DNA from: Pseudomonas serbica
Lineage (GTDB): Bacteria > Pseudomonadota > Gammaproteobacteria > Pseudomonadales > Pseudomonadaceae
Assembly: GCF_028823535.1 (NCBI RefSeq)
Contig: NZ_JAQIYM010000004.1
Span: forward strand, 248,001 to 312,000
Direction: 5' to 3'
Length of the DNA stretch: 64,000 nt
Under the pieces are notes generated by a model. That model searched no databases, was not told the DNA's origin, and saw only the letters and a list, made by a program, of their open reading frames with translations. A program made the translations under genes and the position numbers. Of this stretch, positions 1 to 9,342 are shown piece by piece; positions within the stretch are counted from its first letter, which is position 1, and each line of letters starts with the position of its first letter.

Positions 1-1162
1 CCTTGGTCATCACGCGCAAGGAAATGCCTTCGTCCGGTTGCAGGCGGATAATCAGCTTGTTGCTGATCTGCAGGCGCTGCTCGGGAGCGAAAATGTAGTG
101 CGACGGTTCCTTGAAGTGGATGACGATCTGCGACAGTTTCTGCGGCATGCGCTTGCCGGTACGCAGGTAAAACGGCACGCCGGCCCAGCGCCAGTTGCGA
201 ATGTCGGCACGCAGGGCGACGAAGGTTTCAGTGTCGCTCTGGGTGTTGGAATTGGGTTCTTCCAGGTAACCGGGTACCGGTTTGCCTTCGCTGTAGCCGG
301 CGATGTACTGGCCGCGCACCACTTGGGTGGTCAGGCCTTCCGGGCTGATCGGTGCCAGCGCCTTGAGCACTTTGACTTTCTCGTCGCGGATGCTGTCGGC
401 GGACAGGTCGGCCGGCGGGTCCATGGCGATCAGGCAGAGCAGCTGCAGCAGGTGATTCTGGATCATGTCCCGCAGTTGGCCGGCCTTGTCGAAGTAACCC
501 CAGCGGCCTTCGATACCGACCTTCTCGGCCACAGTGATTTCCACGTGGGAGATGTAGTTCTGGTTCCACTGGGTTTCGAACAGGCTGTTGGCAAAACGCA
601 GGGCGATCAGGTTCTGGACGGTCTCTTTACCCAGGTAGTGGTCGATGCGATAGGTGCGGTTCTCCGGGAAGAACTGCGCCACGGCGTCATTGACCTTGCG
701 CGAGGATTCCAGGTCCGAACCGATGGGTTTTTCCAGCACCACGCGGGTGTTTTCCGCCAGGCCGACCTTGGCCAGGTTTTCGCAAATCGCGCCGTAGACC
801 GCTGCCGGCGTGGCGAAATAGGCAATGACCCGTTGTGCGCTGCCGGCTGCTTCAGCCAGGGCCACGTAGTCTTCGGACTTGAGGAAATCGACGTGCAGGT
901 AGCTCAGGCGTGCGAGGAAGCGCTCGAGCACGGCTTCGTCCAGCTCCTTAGCACCGACGTAGCGGCGCAGTTCGGACGTGATGAACGCCAGGTGCTCCTG
1001 CTCGCTGCCAGGCTCCCGGGCCAGCGCGATGATCCGCGTGTCCTCGTGCAAGAGGCCTGCGCCATCGAGTTGATAGAGGGCAGGAAACAACTTTCGCAGG
1101 GCCAGATCGCCCAGGGCGCCGAACAAGGCGAAGGTGCACGGTTCAACCGTAATCGAAGGCAT
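1..1162 (-). CDS. zwf: Glucose-6-phosphate 1-dehydrogenase (C-terminus cut by window edge)
   Basis: Oxidises glucose-6-phosphate to 6-phosphogluconolactone with NAD(P)+, feeding the Entner-Doudoroff pathway in the cytoplasm. About 387 residues are visible of the roughly 490 usual for the family; the reading frame stays open to base 1, so the 3' part lies outside the window. Seen: the N-terminal nucleotide-binding loop [10 protein letters not shown] (about residues 15-24), EKP (144-146) and the family active-site motif RIDHYLGKE (172-180). The ATG at 1160-1162 gives the expected N-terminus [20 protein letters not shown]. It is divergent from hexR, with a HexR-like operator between them and a Crc-type AANAANAA motif just upstream of the start. 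In relatives pgl and eda follow; they would lie to the left. Confidence 0.97.
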   Translation of the reverse strand, partial: MPSITVEPCTFALFGALGDLALRKLFPALYQLDGAGLLHEDTRIIALAREPGSEQEHLAFITSELRRYVGAKELDEAVLERFLARLSYLHVDFLKSEDYVALAEAAGSAQRVIAYFATPAAVYGAICENLAKVGLAENTRVVLEKPIGSDLESSRKVNDAVAQFFPENRTYRIDHYLGKETVQNLIALRFANSLFETQWNQNYISHVEITVAEKVGIEGRWGYFDKAGQLRDMIQNHLLQLLCLIAMDPPADLSADSIRDEKVKVLKALAPISPEGLTTQVVRGQYIAGYSEGKPVPGYLEEPNSNTQSDTETFVALRADIRNWRWAGVPFYLRTGKRMPQKLSQIVIHFKEPSHYIFAPEQRLQISNKLIIRLQPDEGISLRVMTK

Positions 1163-1167
1163 GATGT

Positions 1168-1175
1168 TTGTTCTT
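1168..1175 (-). promoter_or_regulatory. Crc/Hfq catabolite-activity (CA) motif at zwf start
   Basis: On the minus strand the bases read AAGAACAA, which fits AANAANAA, and end 5 nt upstream of the zwf ATG. In Pseudomonas, Hfq with Crc binds such motifs near the ribosome binding site and blocks translation during catabolite repression. The match is short and would be weak alone, but it recurs at five more genes of this locus. Confidence 0.5.
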
Positions 1176-1227
1176 TTATCAAGTTAAGCTACAAATACCT
1201 TTTTTCAAGGCATCACTCAAGGGAAAA

Positions 1228-1243
1228 TGTAGTAATAACCACA
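1228..1243. promoter_or_regulatory. HexR operator between zwf and hexR
   Basis: The sequence TGTAGTAATAACCACA is an imperfect palindrome (TGTnGT-AATA-ACnACA) resembling the HexR consensus of gammaproteobacteria (TGTAAT-N4-ATTACA type). It lies 66 nt upstream of zwf and 137 nt upstream of hexR, so it can serve zwf repression and hexR autoregulation. HexR is known to be released from DNA by 2-keto-3-deoxy-6-phosphogluconate. Confidence 0.7.
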
Positions 1244-1379
1244 ACATTTTCGCAAAATACAGATTCCGTGTGGTGGTCGGTCGGAGCCATCAGTAGGATA
1301 GGCCACCGTTACGGGCCTCACCAAAGGCCCTTTTTGCATTAGCCGCGCGCTTATCGGCGCAGGTGTAAAGGATACTTAT

Positions 1380-2249
1380 ATGGACCGCGTGCGAAATTTG
1401 CTGGAGCAAATCCAGAGTCGCCTTGAAGAGCTGAACAAGGCCGAACGCAAAGTGGCCGAGGTGATCCTGCTCAATCCACAGCAGGCCACCCGCTTCAGCA
1501 TCGCCGCCCTCGCCCAGGCGGCGTCCGTCAGCGAACCGACGGTCAACCGTTTCTGCCGTTCGTTCGGCGTCAGCGGTTACCCCGAGCTCAAGCTTCAGTT
1601 GGCCCAAAGCCTGGCCAGTGGCGCGGCCTATGTCAGCCGTGCGGTCGAGGCTGATGACAATCCTGAAGCCTATACCAAGAAGATTTTCGGCAGCGCCATC
1701 GCCTCCCTGGACAGTGCCCTGCAGGCGCTGGACCCGAACCTGATCAGCCGCGCCGTCGACCTGTTGATCCAGGCCCGGCAGATCCACTTCTTCGGCCTCG
1801 GCGCCTCGGCCCCGGTGGCGCTGGACGCACAGCACAAGTTCTTCCGCTTCAACCTGGCCGTGACCGCCCATGCCGATGTGCTCATGCAGCGCATGATTGC
1901 CTCGGTGGCGCACACGGGCGAGTTGTTCGTGATCATTTCCTACACCGGCCGCACCCGCGAACTGGTGGAAGTGGCGCGCATCGCTCGGGAAAACGGCGCT
2001 TCGGTGCTGGGCCTGACTGCCGAGAACTCGCCCCTGGCCAAGGCCAGTACCTTGAGCCTGAACATCCCGCTGCCGGAAGACACTGACATCTACATGCCGA
2101 TGACTTCGCGGATCATTCAGCTGACCGTGCTGGACGTGCTCGCCACAGGCATGACCTTGCGTCGCGGAGTGGATTTCCAGCCGCATTTGCGCAAGATCAA
2201 GGAGAGCTTGAATGCCAGCCGGTATCCGGTAGGTGACGAGTTCAATTAG
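1380..2249 (+). CDS. hexR: HexR, MurR/RpiR-family repressor of glucose catabolism
   Basis: A 289-residue cytoplasmic transcriptional repressor. The N-terminal RpiR-type helix-turn-helix (about residues 1-77) includes [20 protein letters not shown], and a SIS sugar-phosphate-binding domain follows (about 125-260, with [14 protein letters not shown] and [14 protein letters not shown]). In Pseudomonas HexR represses zwf-pgl-eda, edd-glk and gap-1 and responds to the Entner-Doudoroff intermediate KDPG. Both expected target promoters in this window carry a matching palindrome (1228-1243 and 16154-16171). The ATG at 1380 is preceded by AGG-containing ribosome-binding sequence. It is divergent from zwf, as in other pseudomonads. 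Confidence 0.96.
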   Translation: MDRVRNLLEQIQSRLEELNKAERKVAEVILLNPQQATRFSIAALAQAASVSEPTVNRFCRSFGVSGYPELKLQLAQSLASGAAYVSRAVEADDNPEAYTKKIFGSAIASLDSALQALDPNLISRAVDLLIQARQIHFFGLGASAPVALDAQHKFFRFNLAVTAHADVLMQRMIASVAHTGELFVIISYTGRTRELVEVARIARENGASVLGLTAENSPLAKASTLSLNIPLPEDTDIYMPMTSRIIQLTVLDVLATGMTLRRGVDFQPHLRKIKESLNASRYPVGDEFN

Positions 2250-2273
2250 ATCCCTATTGCCGGACCTGGCCTC

Positions 2274-2363
2274 ATCGCTGGCAAGCCCGCTCCTACAGGT
2301 TCAGCGTCGGTCGCAGTTTTTGTGCCCGACATGGACACTGTAGGAGCTGGCTTGCCAGCGAGG
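2274..2363. repeat. REP doublet
   Basis: Two oppositely oriented copies of a Pseudomonas REP element, TCGCTGGCAAGCCCGCTCC and GGAGCTGGCTTGCCAGCGA, each ending in TACAG or CTGTA, separated by about 40 nt. They lie between the convergent 3' ends of hexR and the mutarotase gene. Confidence 0.85.
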
Positions 2364-2393
2364 GGGCCAGCCCGGACACCCCAAGATCCAGAG

Positions 2394-3248
2394 CTAAACC
2401 CCCACTCGCGCCTGCAAACTCAAATGCGCCCGCTCCCCTGGCTTCAGGCACAGGCTATCGGTGCCACCACTCGCAGCCTCCACGCAAACGAATTCGGATA
2501 TCTCGTTCCAGCTCACGCCCAACAGTGGCCGTGAGCCCGGATGCCAGACTACGGTGTCGGCGCTGGCGCCCGTATCGATGCACAACGCCCGCTCCCAGGC
2601 GTGATCGTTGAGCTGCAATTCGCCGTCATGCTGGAACACCCGCTGGCAGCCGCCGTCGACGCGCAACTCGCCTTCCTGCTGGCAAACCTGCCGGTTCAAC
2701 TGGTCGTAACCTTGCGCGCCATCGAGCCCAGACAGCGCTACCTCACCGACGTCACCAATACGCCAGTAAGCGTGCAAAGCCTGGCTCAACTGGCACGGCA
2801 TGTCGTCCTGATGCTCGGTGCTCAGGCGCAGATCCATGCGCTCACCCAGGAGCGCGTGCAGGTCTACCTGCCAGTCGCACAGCTCCAGCTGCCAATGCAG
2901 GCGCACGCCATCGTCATCGCTACGGCTGTCGATCAATTTCCAGTCGAGCAAACGCGCCCACCCGTGGGACGGCCAGGCGTTTTCGCTCGGATGACGGCCG
3001 TACCATGGCCAGCACACCGGCACGCCACCGCGAATGGCCCCGACCTGCGGCCACTTCGCCGCGCACCACAGCCAGGGTTTCTGGCCCTTGGGCTGAAAGT
3101 GCAGCAACTGCGCGCCCTGGCGACTGAACACCGCCTGACACAGCGGATGATCGATCACCAACACGTCGCGCTTCTGATAGCGCTCCCACGCAAACACCGG
3201 CCGTTCACGCAAGGATTTGAAGAAGCGTTGTAGCGGATGCTCAAGCAT
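2394..3248 (-). CDS. D-hexose-6-phosphate mutarotase (YeaD-like)
   Basis: A 284-residue aldose 1-epimerase superfamily protein predicted to interconvert the alpha and beta anomers of glucose-6-phosphate, supplying the beta anomer to G6P dehydrogenase. Seen: the family motif GGVPVCWPWYG (about residues 74-84), PSHGWAR about ten residues later with the catalytic-type His, and SWNEISEFVCVE near the C-terminus. No signal peptide, so cytoplasmic. It lies downstream of oprB on the same strand, but a strong terminator at 3295-3324 separates them, so it may be expressed by readthrough or from its own promoter. Its position next to hexR/oprB matches the usual Pseudomonas order. Confidence 0.9.
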   Translation of the reverse strand: MLEHPLQRFFKSLRERPVFAWERYQKRDVLVIDHPLCQAVFSRQGAQLLHFQPKGQKPWLWCAAKWPQVGAIRGGVPVCWPWYGRHPSENAWPSHGWARLLDWKLIDSRSDDDGVRLHWQLELCDWQVDLHALLGERMDLRLSTEHQDDMPCQLSQALHAYWRIGDVGEVALSGLDGAQGYDQLNRQVCQQEGELRVDGGCQRVFQHDGELQLNDHAWERALCIDTGASADTVVWHPGSRPLLGVSWNEISEFVCVEAASGGTDSLCLKPGERAHLSLQARVGV

Positions 3249-3294
3249 GTGCCACGGTCCTGAAAATCATCTGTTACCGGGGTGCGCGGCCCGC

Positions 3295-3324
3295 AAAAAA
3301 AAGCGGACAGCCATGGCCGTCCGC
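3295..3324 (-). terminator. Rho-independent terminator after oprB
   Basis: Read on the minus strand, GCGGACGGCCATGGCTGTCCGC forms a stem of eight or more pairs and is followed by eight T residues, 37 nt past the oprB stop codon. Confidence 0.85.
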
Positions 3325-3361
3325 AAAATGCGCACAGGGAGAGGAGCTTATCGCAGTCGCG

Positions 3362-4708
3362 TTAGAACACCGACTGAATTTTCAGGCCGGCGACCAAAGC
3401 GTCATCGACTTCATCCACGCCACCTGGGTGAGTGATGTACTGCAGGTTGGGACGCACGGTCAGCCAGTTGGTCACGTGGAAGCCGTAGTTGAGTTCGTAG
3501 TTGTATTCGGTGTCGCGCAGCGGCGAGAACAGCGGATCGTTGTAGTCGCTGACGCCATTGGAGGCGTTGACCAATTGGGCGTTTTTCTTCACGTCGTCGT
3601 TGACATGGATACGGGCGAAACCGATCCCCATGTCATCTTTCGGACGCGCATCGAACGGGCCTTTGTACACAAACATCAGCGACTGGTAGTTGTCGACGAT
3701 GTTGGTGTCCTTGTCGTGGAACGTGGCGTTGGCGGCGATGTTCAGACCGCGGGTGGCATCACCGTTGTGGCTGGTGAGTTGCTGTTGCGCCACGAACCAG
3801 TAGCCGTGCTTGCTGCTGTGGCTGCGATAGGCGTTACCGCTGGTGGCCGCATTGTTGCCGTTGTCGTCTTCAAGGACATCGTCGGCGCTGGCCGTGCTTT
3901 TGTAGTAACCGACACGGTATTCGCCCGGCAGTTTGTTGGGGTTAGGCAACCAGACCAACTCCACCGGCAGCACGGTGCCTTCGGTACCGCTACCGCTAAG
4001 CTTGAAGCCGTTGCCGTGCTCCAGTTGGCTCGGGTTCTGGTTGTACGCGCCAATCTGCGCATACCACTCAGGCGAGAAGTTGTACTTCACGCGGATCGCG
4101 GCCTGGCTGACCGGCCAGTTGTACCAGATGTTGGTGGCCCAGTTGCCCACCTGGGAGCCGCAGAACGCCAGGTTCTGGAATTCGCACGGGAAGGTGTTGA
4201 AGTCTTCACCTTCACCGAAGTAACCGGCCTTGATGTCGAGCTTGTTGTCGAAGAACTGGTGCTTGATCCACAGTTGGGTCAGCCGGACCATGTGCCCACG
4301 GCCGTAGACTTCCTGGGAGGAGCTCAACGTGCCGGCACGCGGGTCGCCGATACGATCATTGGAGATGTTCTCGCCGTTACGGTTGGTGAGCTGGATCTTG
4401 GCCTGGGTGTTGTCCCAGCCGAACAGTTTCTCCAGGTCCAGTGCCGCGCCCAGGCCAAACTGGTCGCTGTAGCGAGCGGTCTTGTCATCGTTGAAGCCGC
4501 CGTGGAGGTTACCGCCCACTTCACCGACGTAGTCCATCTTGATGTCGATGCCCTGCTCGATCAGCTTGGTCCGCTCGCCACCCCAGTCGCCCGTCATCCA
4601 CTCCGAATCCGGGCTAAACGCTTCAGCCGCGTGCACGCTACCGGCCAGGCTCAGCGCAGCAATCGCTGACAACCGGCAGATTCGCTGAGCGTTGTTGTTC
4701 TTTTTCAT
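3362..4708 (-). CDS. oprB: Carbohydrate-selective porin OprB
   Basis: A 448-residue outer-membrane beta-barrel porin that admits glucose and some other sugars to the periplasm, where the Gts system takes over. Seen: a signal peptide (MKKNNN start, hydrophobic AIAALSLAG, predicted cleavage after VHA near residue 27), the OprB-family opening SEWMTGDWGGERTKLIEQGI, alternating beta-strand pattern, and a C-terminal Phe (IQSVF) as expected for Bam-dependent assembly. It lies downstream of gtsD on the same strand with a REP doublet between. CA motifs occur both before the ATG and inside codons 3-6 (AAG AAC AAC AAC), so Crc control at translation is likely. Confidence 0.96.
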   Translation of the reverse strand: MKKNNNAQRICRLSAIAALSLAGSVHAAEAFSPDSEWMTGDWGGERTKLIEQGIDIKMDYVGEVGGNLHGGFNDDKTARYSDQFGLGAALDLEKLFGWDNTQAKIQLTNRNGENISNDRIGDPRAGTLSSSQEVYGRGHMVRLTQLWIKHQFFDNKLDIKAGYFGEGEDFNTFPCEFQNLAFCGSQVGNWATNIWYNWPVSQAAIRVKYNFSPEWYAQIGAYNQNPSQLEHGNGFKLSGSGTEGTVLPVELVWLPNPNKLPGEYRVGYYKSTASADDVLEDDNGNNAATSGNAYRSHSSKHGYWFVAQQQLTSHNGDATRGLNIAANATFHDKDTNIVDNYQSLMFVYKGPFDARPKDDMGIGFARIHVNDDVKKNAQLVNASNGVSDYNDPLFSPLRDTEYNYELNYGFHVTNWLTVRPNLQYITHPGGVDEVDDALVAGLKIQSVF

Positions 4709-4723
4709 CCCTACATCCTCGTC

Positions 4724-4734
4724 TTATTGTTATT
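4724..4734 (-). promoter_or_regulatory. Crc/Hfq CA motif upstream of oprB
   Basis: The minus strand reads AATAACAATAA, which holds two overlapping AANAANAA matches 15-25 nt before the oprB ATG, directly 5' of the GACGAGG ribosome-binding region. A further match lies in codons 3-6 of the gene. Confidence 0.6.
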
Positions 4735-4773
4735 AACTTTTGTTTTTCTAACGCGGTTACGACGGTTACCCCC

Positions 4774-4852
4774 TGTAGGAGCTGGCTTGCCAGCGAAGCA
4801 GGCGACGCGGCGTATCAGGCACACCGCCTTCGCCGGCAAGCCGGCTCCTACA
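4774..4852. repeat. REP doublet between gtsD and oprB
   Basis: TGTAGGAGCTGGCTTGCCAGCGA and the inverse TCGCCGGCAAGCCGGCTCCTACA, about 30 nt apart. It lies inside what is probably the gts-oprB transcription unit and may form a stem that lowers or stabilises the distal message. Confidence 0.85.
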
Positions 4853-4859
4853 ATGATCT

Positions 4860-6020
4860 TCAGCGGCCTTTGAACTGGGCTACGTTGGCGCTGTGTAATT
4901 CGGTTTTCGGCGCGCCAGCCACCCCCAGGCGCTCCCCGGTCTTGGCATCGAACAGCAGCACTTTCGCCGGATCGAATTGCAACGTCAGGGTCTCGCCCAC
5001 TTGCGGCGCCACGTCCGGCGCCAGGCGGCAGCAGACCTTGGTGTCGTTGAGATTGACGAACACCAGGGTGTCCGGCCCGGTCGGCTCGGTGACCTGCACT
5101 TCGGCGCGAATGCTCGGCAGGCCGTTGGGCTCGCCATTGGCCAGCACGATCTGCTCCGGACGCATGCCGAGGATCACTTCGCGGTCTTCAAGGCCTGCGT
5201 CCTGCATGCCCAGCGGCAGCTCGCAACGGGCCTGGCCGCTGTCGAGCAGCGCCAGCAGGCGACCGTCCTTGCGCTGCAGGCGCAGGGGGATGAAGTTCAT
5301 CGGCGGCGAGCCGATGAAGCTCGCCACGAACAGGTTGGCCGGGTTGTTGTAGATGTCCTTCGGCGTGCCGAACTGCTGGATGATCCCGTCCTTCATCACC
5401 GCCACCTTGTCCCCCAGGGTCATGGCTTCGATCTGGTCGTGGGTCACGTAGACCGTGGTGGTTTTCAGGCGCTGGTGCATCAGTTTCATTTCGGTGCGCA
5501 TCTCGACCCGCAGCTTGGCGTCGAGGTTGGACAGCGGTTCGTCGAACAGATAGATCTTCGGCCGCCGCGCCAGCGCACGGCCCATCGCCACGCGCTGTTG
5601 CTGGCCACCGGAGAGTTGCCCGGGCTTGCGGCCGAGCAGGTGTTCGATCTGCAGCAACTTGGACACCCGGGCGACTTCTTCGTCGATTTCGGCGGTCGGC
5701 ATTTTGCGGATCTTCAGGCCGAAGGCGATGTTGTCGCGCACGCTCATGGTCGGGTACAGCGCGTAGGACTGGAACACCATGGCGATGTCGCGATCTTTCG
5801 GGCTCATGCCGCTGATGTCGGCGTCGTCCACCAGGATCGCCCCGCCGCTGATGGTTTCCAGGCCGGCGATGCAGTTCATCAGCGTGGATTTACCGCAGCC
5901 CGAGGGGCCGACCAGGATCAGGAATTCCCCATCATCGATCTTCAACTCGATGTTTTTCAGGGTGTCCGGCAAACCGGCGCCGTAAGTCTTGTTGACGTTG
6001 CGTAATTCGAGAGTTGCCAT
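4860..6020 (-). CDS. gtsD: Glucose ABC transporter ATPase GtsD
   Basis: A 386-residue MalK/UgpC-type ATPase energising glucose uptake across the inner membrane. Seen: Walker A GPSGCGKST (38-46), Q-loop VFQSYALYP (about 82-90), signature LSGGQ (136-140), Walker B IYLFDE (156-161), H-loop His near 194, and the C-terminal OB-fold extension of the MalK subfamily (about 235-386) with GMRPEQI. It is the last gene of gtsABCD, 3 nt after the gtsC stop, so translationally coupled. Confidence 0.95.
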   Translation of the reverse strand: MATLELRNVNKTYGAGLPDTLKNIELKIDDGEFLILVGPSGCGKSTLMNCIAGLETISGGAILVDDADISGMSPKDRDIAMVFQSYALYPTMSVRDNIAFGLKIRKMPTAEIDEEVARVSKLLQIEHLLGRKPGQLSGGQQQRVAMGRALARRPKIYLFDEPLSNLDAKLRVEMRTEMKLMHQRLKTTTVYVTHDQIEAMTLGDKVAVMKDGIIQQFGTPKDIYNNPANLFVASFIGSPPMNFIPLRLQRKDGRLLALLDSGQARCELPLGMQDAGLEDREVILGMRPEQIVLANGEPNGLPSIRAEVQVTEPTGPDTLVFVNLNDTKVCCRLAPDVAPQVGETLTLQFDPAKVLLFDAKTGERLGVAGAPKTELHSANVAQFKGR

Positions 6021-6023
6021 CTT

Positions 6024-6869
6024 CTACCCCTTGACCGCGCCGGACGTCAGCCCACGCAGGAAATACTTGCCAGCGAATATGTAGACCAGCAGTGTCGGCA
6101 GCCCGGCGATCATCGCGGCGGCCATATCAACGTTGTATTCCTTGGCCCCGGTGCTGGTGTTGACCAGGTTGTTCAGGGCCACGGTAATTGGCTGGGCATC
6201 GCCACTGGCGAAGACCACGCCGAACAGGAAGTCATTCCAGATCTGGGTGAACTGCCAGATCAGGCAGACCATCACGATCGGGATCGACATCGGCAGCAGG
6301 ATCTTCCAGAAGATCGTGAAGAAGCCCGCGCCATCGAGCCGCGCGGCCTTCACCAGCGCATCCGGAATGCTCACGTAGTAGTTGCGGAAGAACAGCGTGG
6401 TGAACGCCAGGCCATAGACCACGTGCACCAGCACCAGGCCGGTCGTGGTGTTGGCCAGGCCGAACTTGCCGAGGGTGAACGAGGCCGGTAACAGCACGGT
6501 CTGGAACGGCAGGAAGCAACCGAACAGCAGCAGGCCGAAGAACAGTTGCGAGCCGCGGAAGCGCCACATCGACAGCACGTAGCCGTTCATTGCACCGATA
6601 AACGTGGAGATCAGAACCGCTGGCACGGTGATCTTCACCGAGTTCCAGAAGTAGCCGCCGACCACGTCCCAGGCCTTGATCCAGCCGATGCCGTCAATCA
6701 CGGTCGGCCAACTCAGCAGGTTGCCGGTGCGGATGTCTTCCGGAGATTTGAAGCTGGTCAGCAGCATCACGATCAGCGGGATCAGGTACACCGCCGCTGC
6801 CAGCAGGAGGGTGGCGTAGATCGCCACGCGGCTGAAGCTCAGGGTTGGTTTGCCGAGTTGATTAGTCAT
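6024..6869 (-). CDS. gtsC: Glucose ABC transporter permease GtsC
   Basis: A 281-residue inner-membrane permease of the MalG type with six predicted hydrophobic segments. The EAA-type coupling loop that contacts the ATPase is visible as AARLDGAGFFTIFWKILLP (about residues 185-203). It pairs with GtsB. The start overlaps the gtsB stop by 8 nt, and gtsD begins 3 nt after its stop, so the three genes are one translational unit. Confidence 0.94.
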   Translation of the reverse strand: MTNQLGKPTLSFSRVAIYATLLLAAAVYLIPLIVMLLTSFKSPEDIRTGNLLSWPTVIDGIGWIKAWDVVGGYFWNSVKITVPAVLISTFIGAMNGYVLSMWRFRGSQLFFGLLLFGCFLPFQTVLLPASFTLGKFGLANTTTGLVLVHVVYGLAFTTLFFRNYYVSIPDALVKAARLDGAGFFTIFWKILLPMSIPIVMVCLIWQFTQIWNDFLFGVVFASGDAQPITVALNNLVNTSTGAKEYNVDMAAAMIAGLPTLLVYIFAGKYFLRGLTSGAVKG

Positions 6870-7770
6870 GGCGCTTGCCTCGCAGCTCGGAGTACAGGTA
6901 CGGCACGAGAATGGTCAGCACGGCGCCGAGCATCAGCATGGCGCTGGCCGAACCGATGCCCATCTGGCCACGGCTGAAGGTGAAGGAGTACATGAACATT
7001 GCCGGCAGGTCGGACGAATAACCGGGACCGCCCGCGGTCATCGCCGCCACCAGGTCGAAGCTCTTGATCGCGATGTGCGCGAGGATCATGAAGGCGCTGA
7101 AGAACACCGGGCGCAAGCTCGGCAGCACGATCTTGAGGTAGATGGTCGGCAGGCTCGCACCGTCGACTTGCGCGGCACGGATGATCGACTGATCGACACC
7201 GCGCAGGCCGGCGAGGAACATCGCCATGACAAACCCCGAGGCTTGCCACACGGCGGCGATCACCAGGCAGTAGACCACGCGATCCTGATCCACCAGCCAG
7301 TCCAGACGAAAGCCTTCCCAGCCCCAGTCACGCAGCATCTTGTCCAGGCCCAGGCCGGGGTTGAGCAGCCACTTCCACGCGGTACCGGTGACGATCATCG
7401 ACAGTGCCATCGGGTACAGGTAGACGGTGCGAATGAAGCCTTCCTTGCGAATGCGCTGGTCCAGCAGCACGGCGAGGAACACACCCAGCACCAGGCTGAT
7501 GCCGATGAACATGCCACCGAACAGCGCCAGGTTCTTGCTCGCGACCCACCAGCGGTCGTTATCCATCAGGCGCATGTATTGCTGCAGGCCGACCCACTTG
7601 TAGCTCGGCATGAAGCTGGAATTGGTGAAGGACAGTATGAATGTCCAGATGATGTAACCGTAGAAGCCAACCAACACGATCAGCATGCTCGGCGCGAGTA
7701 CCAACTTGGGTAACCAGCGTTGCAGCGCATCGAACGGTGAGGCTTTGCTGAAAACCGCCACAGAGCTCAT
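6862..7770 (-). CDS. gtsB: Glucose ABC transporter permease GtsB
   Basis: A 302-residue MalF-type permease with about six membrane segments and the coupling-loop motif AAQVDGASLPTIYLKIVLP. The frame is open further upstream to 7851, but the extra 27 residues are translated from a REP element and the upstream spacer and look unlike protein. The ATG at 7768-7770, giving MSSVAVFSKASPFDALQRWL, is therefore preferred. A REP doublet separates it from gtsA. Confidence 0.93.
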   Translation of the reverse strand: MSSVAVFSKASPFDALQRWLPKLVLAPSMLIVLVGFYGYIIWTFILSFTNSSFMPSYKWVGLQQYMRLMDNDRWWVASKNLALFGGMFIGISLVLGVFLAVLLDQRIRKEGFIRTVYLYPMALSMIVTGTAWKWLLNPGLGLDKMLRDWGWEGFRLDWLVDQDRVVYCLVIAAVWQASGFVMAMFLAGLRGVDQSIIRAAQVDGASLPTIYLKIVLPSLRPVFFSAFMILAHIAIKSFDLVAAMTAGGPGYSSDLPAMFMYSFTFSRGQMGIGSASAMLMLGAVLTILVPYLYSELRGKRHD

Positions 7771-7814
7771 CGGGATAATCCAGTGAAGAGAATTGAATCG
7801 ACACGGTGATCCCC

Positions 7815-7905
7815 TGTGGGAGCGGGCTTGCTCGCGAATGCGGACTGACATTCAACATCAATGTCGATTGATACACCGCTTTCGCCAGCAAGCCCGATCC
7901 CACAT
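7815..7905. repeat. REP doublet between gtsA and gtsB
   Basis: TGTGGGAGCGGGCTTGCTCGCGA and the inverted TTCGCCAGCAAGCCCGATCCCACA. It lies between the solute-binding protein gene and the first permease gene, where ABC operons often have a processing or attenuation hairpin giving more binding protein than permease. Confidence 0.88.
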
Positions 7906-7926
7906 GGGGTCAGGCTGTGTCAGGAG

Positions 7927-9225
7927 TTATTGGGCCGCTTTGACCGCCGACGCCAGTTGGGCGCTGGCCTTGGCCGGGTCTGCGTCCTTGTCGTTCATGA
8001 AGTTGGTGACCACGTCGAAGATCGCGCCCTGAACGGCCAGGGAGGTGGCCATGTTGTGCGCCATGCTCGGTTGCAGGCCGCCGGTCTTGTCGTCCGCCAG
8101 GAAGTCCTTGGCCGCGGTTTGCGCGCAGGAATCGAAGCCGAGCTTGTCCATCTCGTTCAGCATGTCAGTGCGTACCGGGATCGAACCCTTGTTGATGCTG
8201 AAGACTTTCTGGAAGTCGGTACCCAAGGCGACCTTGGCCAGGTCTTGCTGGGCAGCGATGTCACCCTTGCGATCGGCTTTCAACTTGAACACCGCCAGGG
8301 AGTCGATGTTGTAGGTGAAGGCTTTTTCGGTGCCCGGGAACGCCACGCACTGGTAGTCCTTGCCGGCGACTTTCTTCGCCGCGGTCCACTCGCTTTTCGC
8401 CCAGTCGCCCATCATCTGCATGCCGGCCTTGCCGTTGATGACGTCGGCGGCGGCGATGTTCCAGTCACGACCGGCGCGGTTCGGGTCCATGTAGCCGGTG
8501 ATCTTTTTCAGCTCGGCGAACGACTTGGTCATTTCCGGCCCGGAGAGGGTTTTCTGGTCCAGGTCGACCAGGGCTTTCTTGTAACCGTCAGCGCCCATGA
8601 CCGACAGCACTACGTCTTCGAACACGGTGCTGTCCTGCCAAGGCTGGCCGCCGTGGGCAAGCGCAATGAAGCCTGCTGCCTTGAGCTTGTCGCCAGCGGC
8701 ATAGAATTCTTCGAGGGTGGTCGGGGCCTTGTCGATCCCGGCTTTCTTGAACACTTCAGGGTTGATCCACAGCCAGTTGACGCGGTGGATGTTCACCGGC
8801 ACGGCCACGTAGTCGCCTTCGTACTTCACGGTGTCGGAGACTTTTTTCGACAGCAGGCCATCCCAGTTTTCCGACTTGGCGACATCTGTCAGCGTGTCGG
8901 TGGCGAGCAAGCCCGTGCTGCCCCACTCCTGGATGTCCGGTCCTTTGATTTGCGCGACGCCCGGCGGGTTACCCGCCACGGCGCGGCTCTTGAGTACGGT
9001 CATGGCCGTGGAACCGCCACCACCGGCGACTGCGCCGTCCTTCCAGGTGAAACCGTCTTTTTCGACTTGAGCCTTGAGCACATCGACCGCTGCTTTCTCA
9101 CCACCCGAGGTCCACCAGTGAACGACTTCCACGGAACCTTTGGATTCGGCGGCAAGCACACTGAGAGGAAGCGCAGACAGGGAGGCGAGAGAAATGACAG
9201 TAGCGAGGCGAGAAATCGCATTCAT
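7927..9225 (-). CDS. gtsA: Periplasmic glucose-binding protein GtsA
   Basis: A 432-residue extracellular solute-binding protein (family 1, sugar type) that delivers glucose to GtsBC. Seen: a signal peptide ([28 protein letters not shown], cleavage near residue 25), then the mature start [19 protein letters not shown] typical of sugar-binding members, and conserved [16 protein letters not shown] in the middle. It is the first gene of gtsABCD. A CA motif lies 15 nt before the ATG, so translation is probably Crc-controlled. Confidence 0.95.
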   Translation of the reverse strand: MNAISRLATVISLASLSALPLSVLAAESKGSVEVVHWWTSGGEKAAVDVLKAQVEKDGFTWKDGAVAGGGGSTAMTVLKSRAVAGNPPGVAQIKGPDIQEWGSTGLLATDTLTDVAKSENWDGLLSKKVSDTVKYEGDYVAVPVNIHRVNWLWINPEVFKKAGIDKAPTTLEEFYAAGDKLKAAGFIALAHGGQPWQDSTVFEDVVLSVMGADGYKKALVDLDQKTLSGPEMTKSFAELKKITGYMDPNRAGRDWNIAAADVINGKAGMQMMGDWAKSEWTAAKKVAGKDYQCVAFPGTEKAFTYNIDSLAVFKLKADRKGDIAAQQDLAKVALGTDFQKVFSINKGSIPVRTDMLNEMDKLGFDSCAQTAAKDFLADDKTGGLQPSMAHNMATSLAVQGAIFDVVTNFMNDKDADPAKASAQLASAVKAAQ

Positions 9226-9240
9226 CGAGAAGTACCTTTC

Positions 9241-9248
9241 TTGTTGTT
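9241..9248 (-). promoter_or_regulatory. Crc/Hfq CA motif upstream of gtsA
   Basis: The minus strand reads AACAACAA, 15-23 nt before the gtsA ATG and directly 5' of the GAAAGG ribosome-binding sequence. Confidence 0.6.
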
Positions 9249-9342
9249 ATGCATGCAAGTCTGGTGCTTGCGCTGCAGAAGATTTTAAACAGGGGACGGC
9301 CCTTCGCAGGTAACGAAGGGACGCGCGAATGTCACCGCATGG

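Noticed and set aside
38..1342. Long plus-strand open frame opposite zwf
   Set aside because: High-GC shadow; the minus strand carries the recognisable zwf protein and the plus frame has no known motif.
3428..4669. 413-codon plus-strand frame opposite oprB
   Set aside because: Antisense shadow of a clear porin; Val/His-rich low-complexity translation.
7771..7851. N-terminal extension of gtsB
   Set aside because: Derived from the REP element and spacer; not protein-like, and the ATG at 7770 gives the normal family start.
7861..9288. 475-codon plus-strand frame opposite gtsA
   Set aside because: Shadow of the binding protein gene; starts within a REP element.
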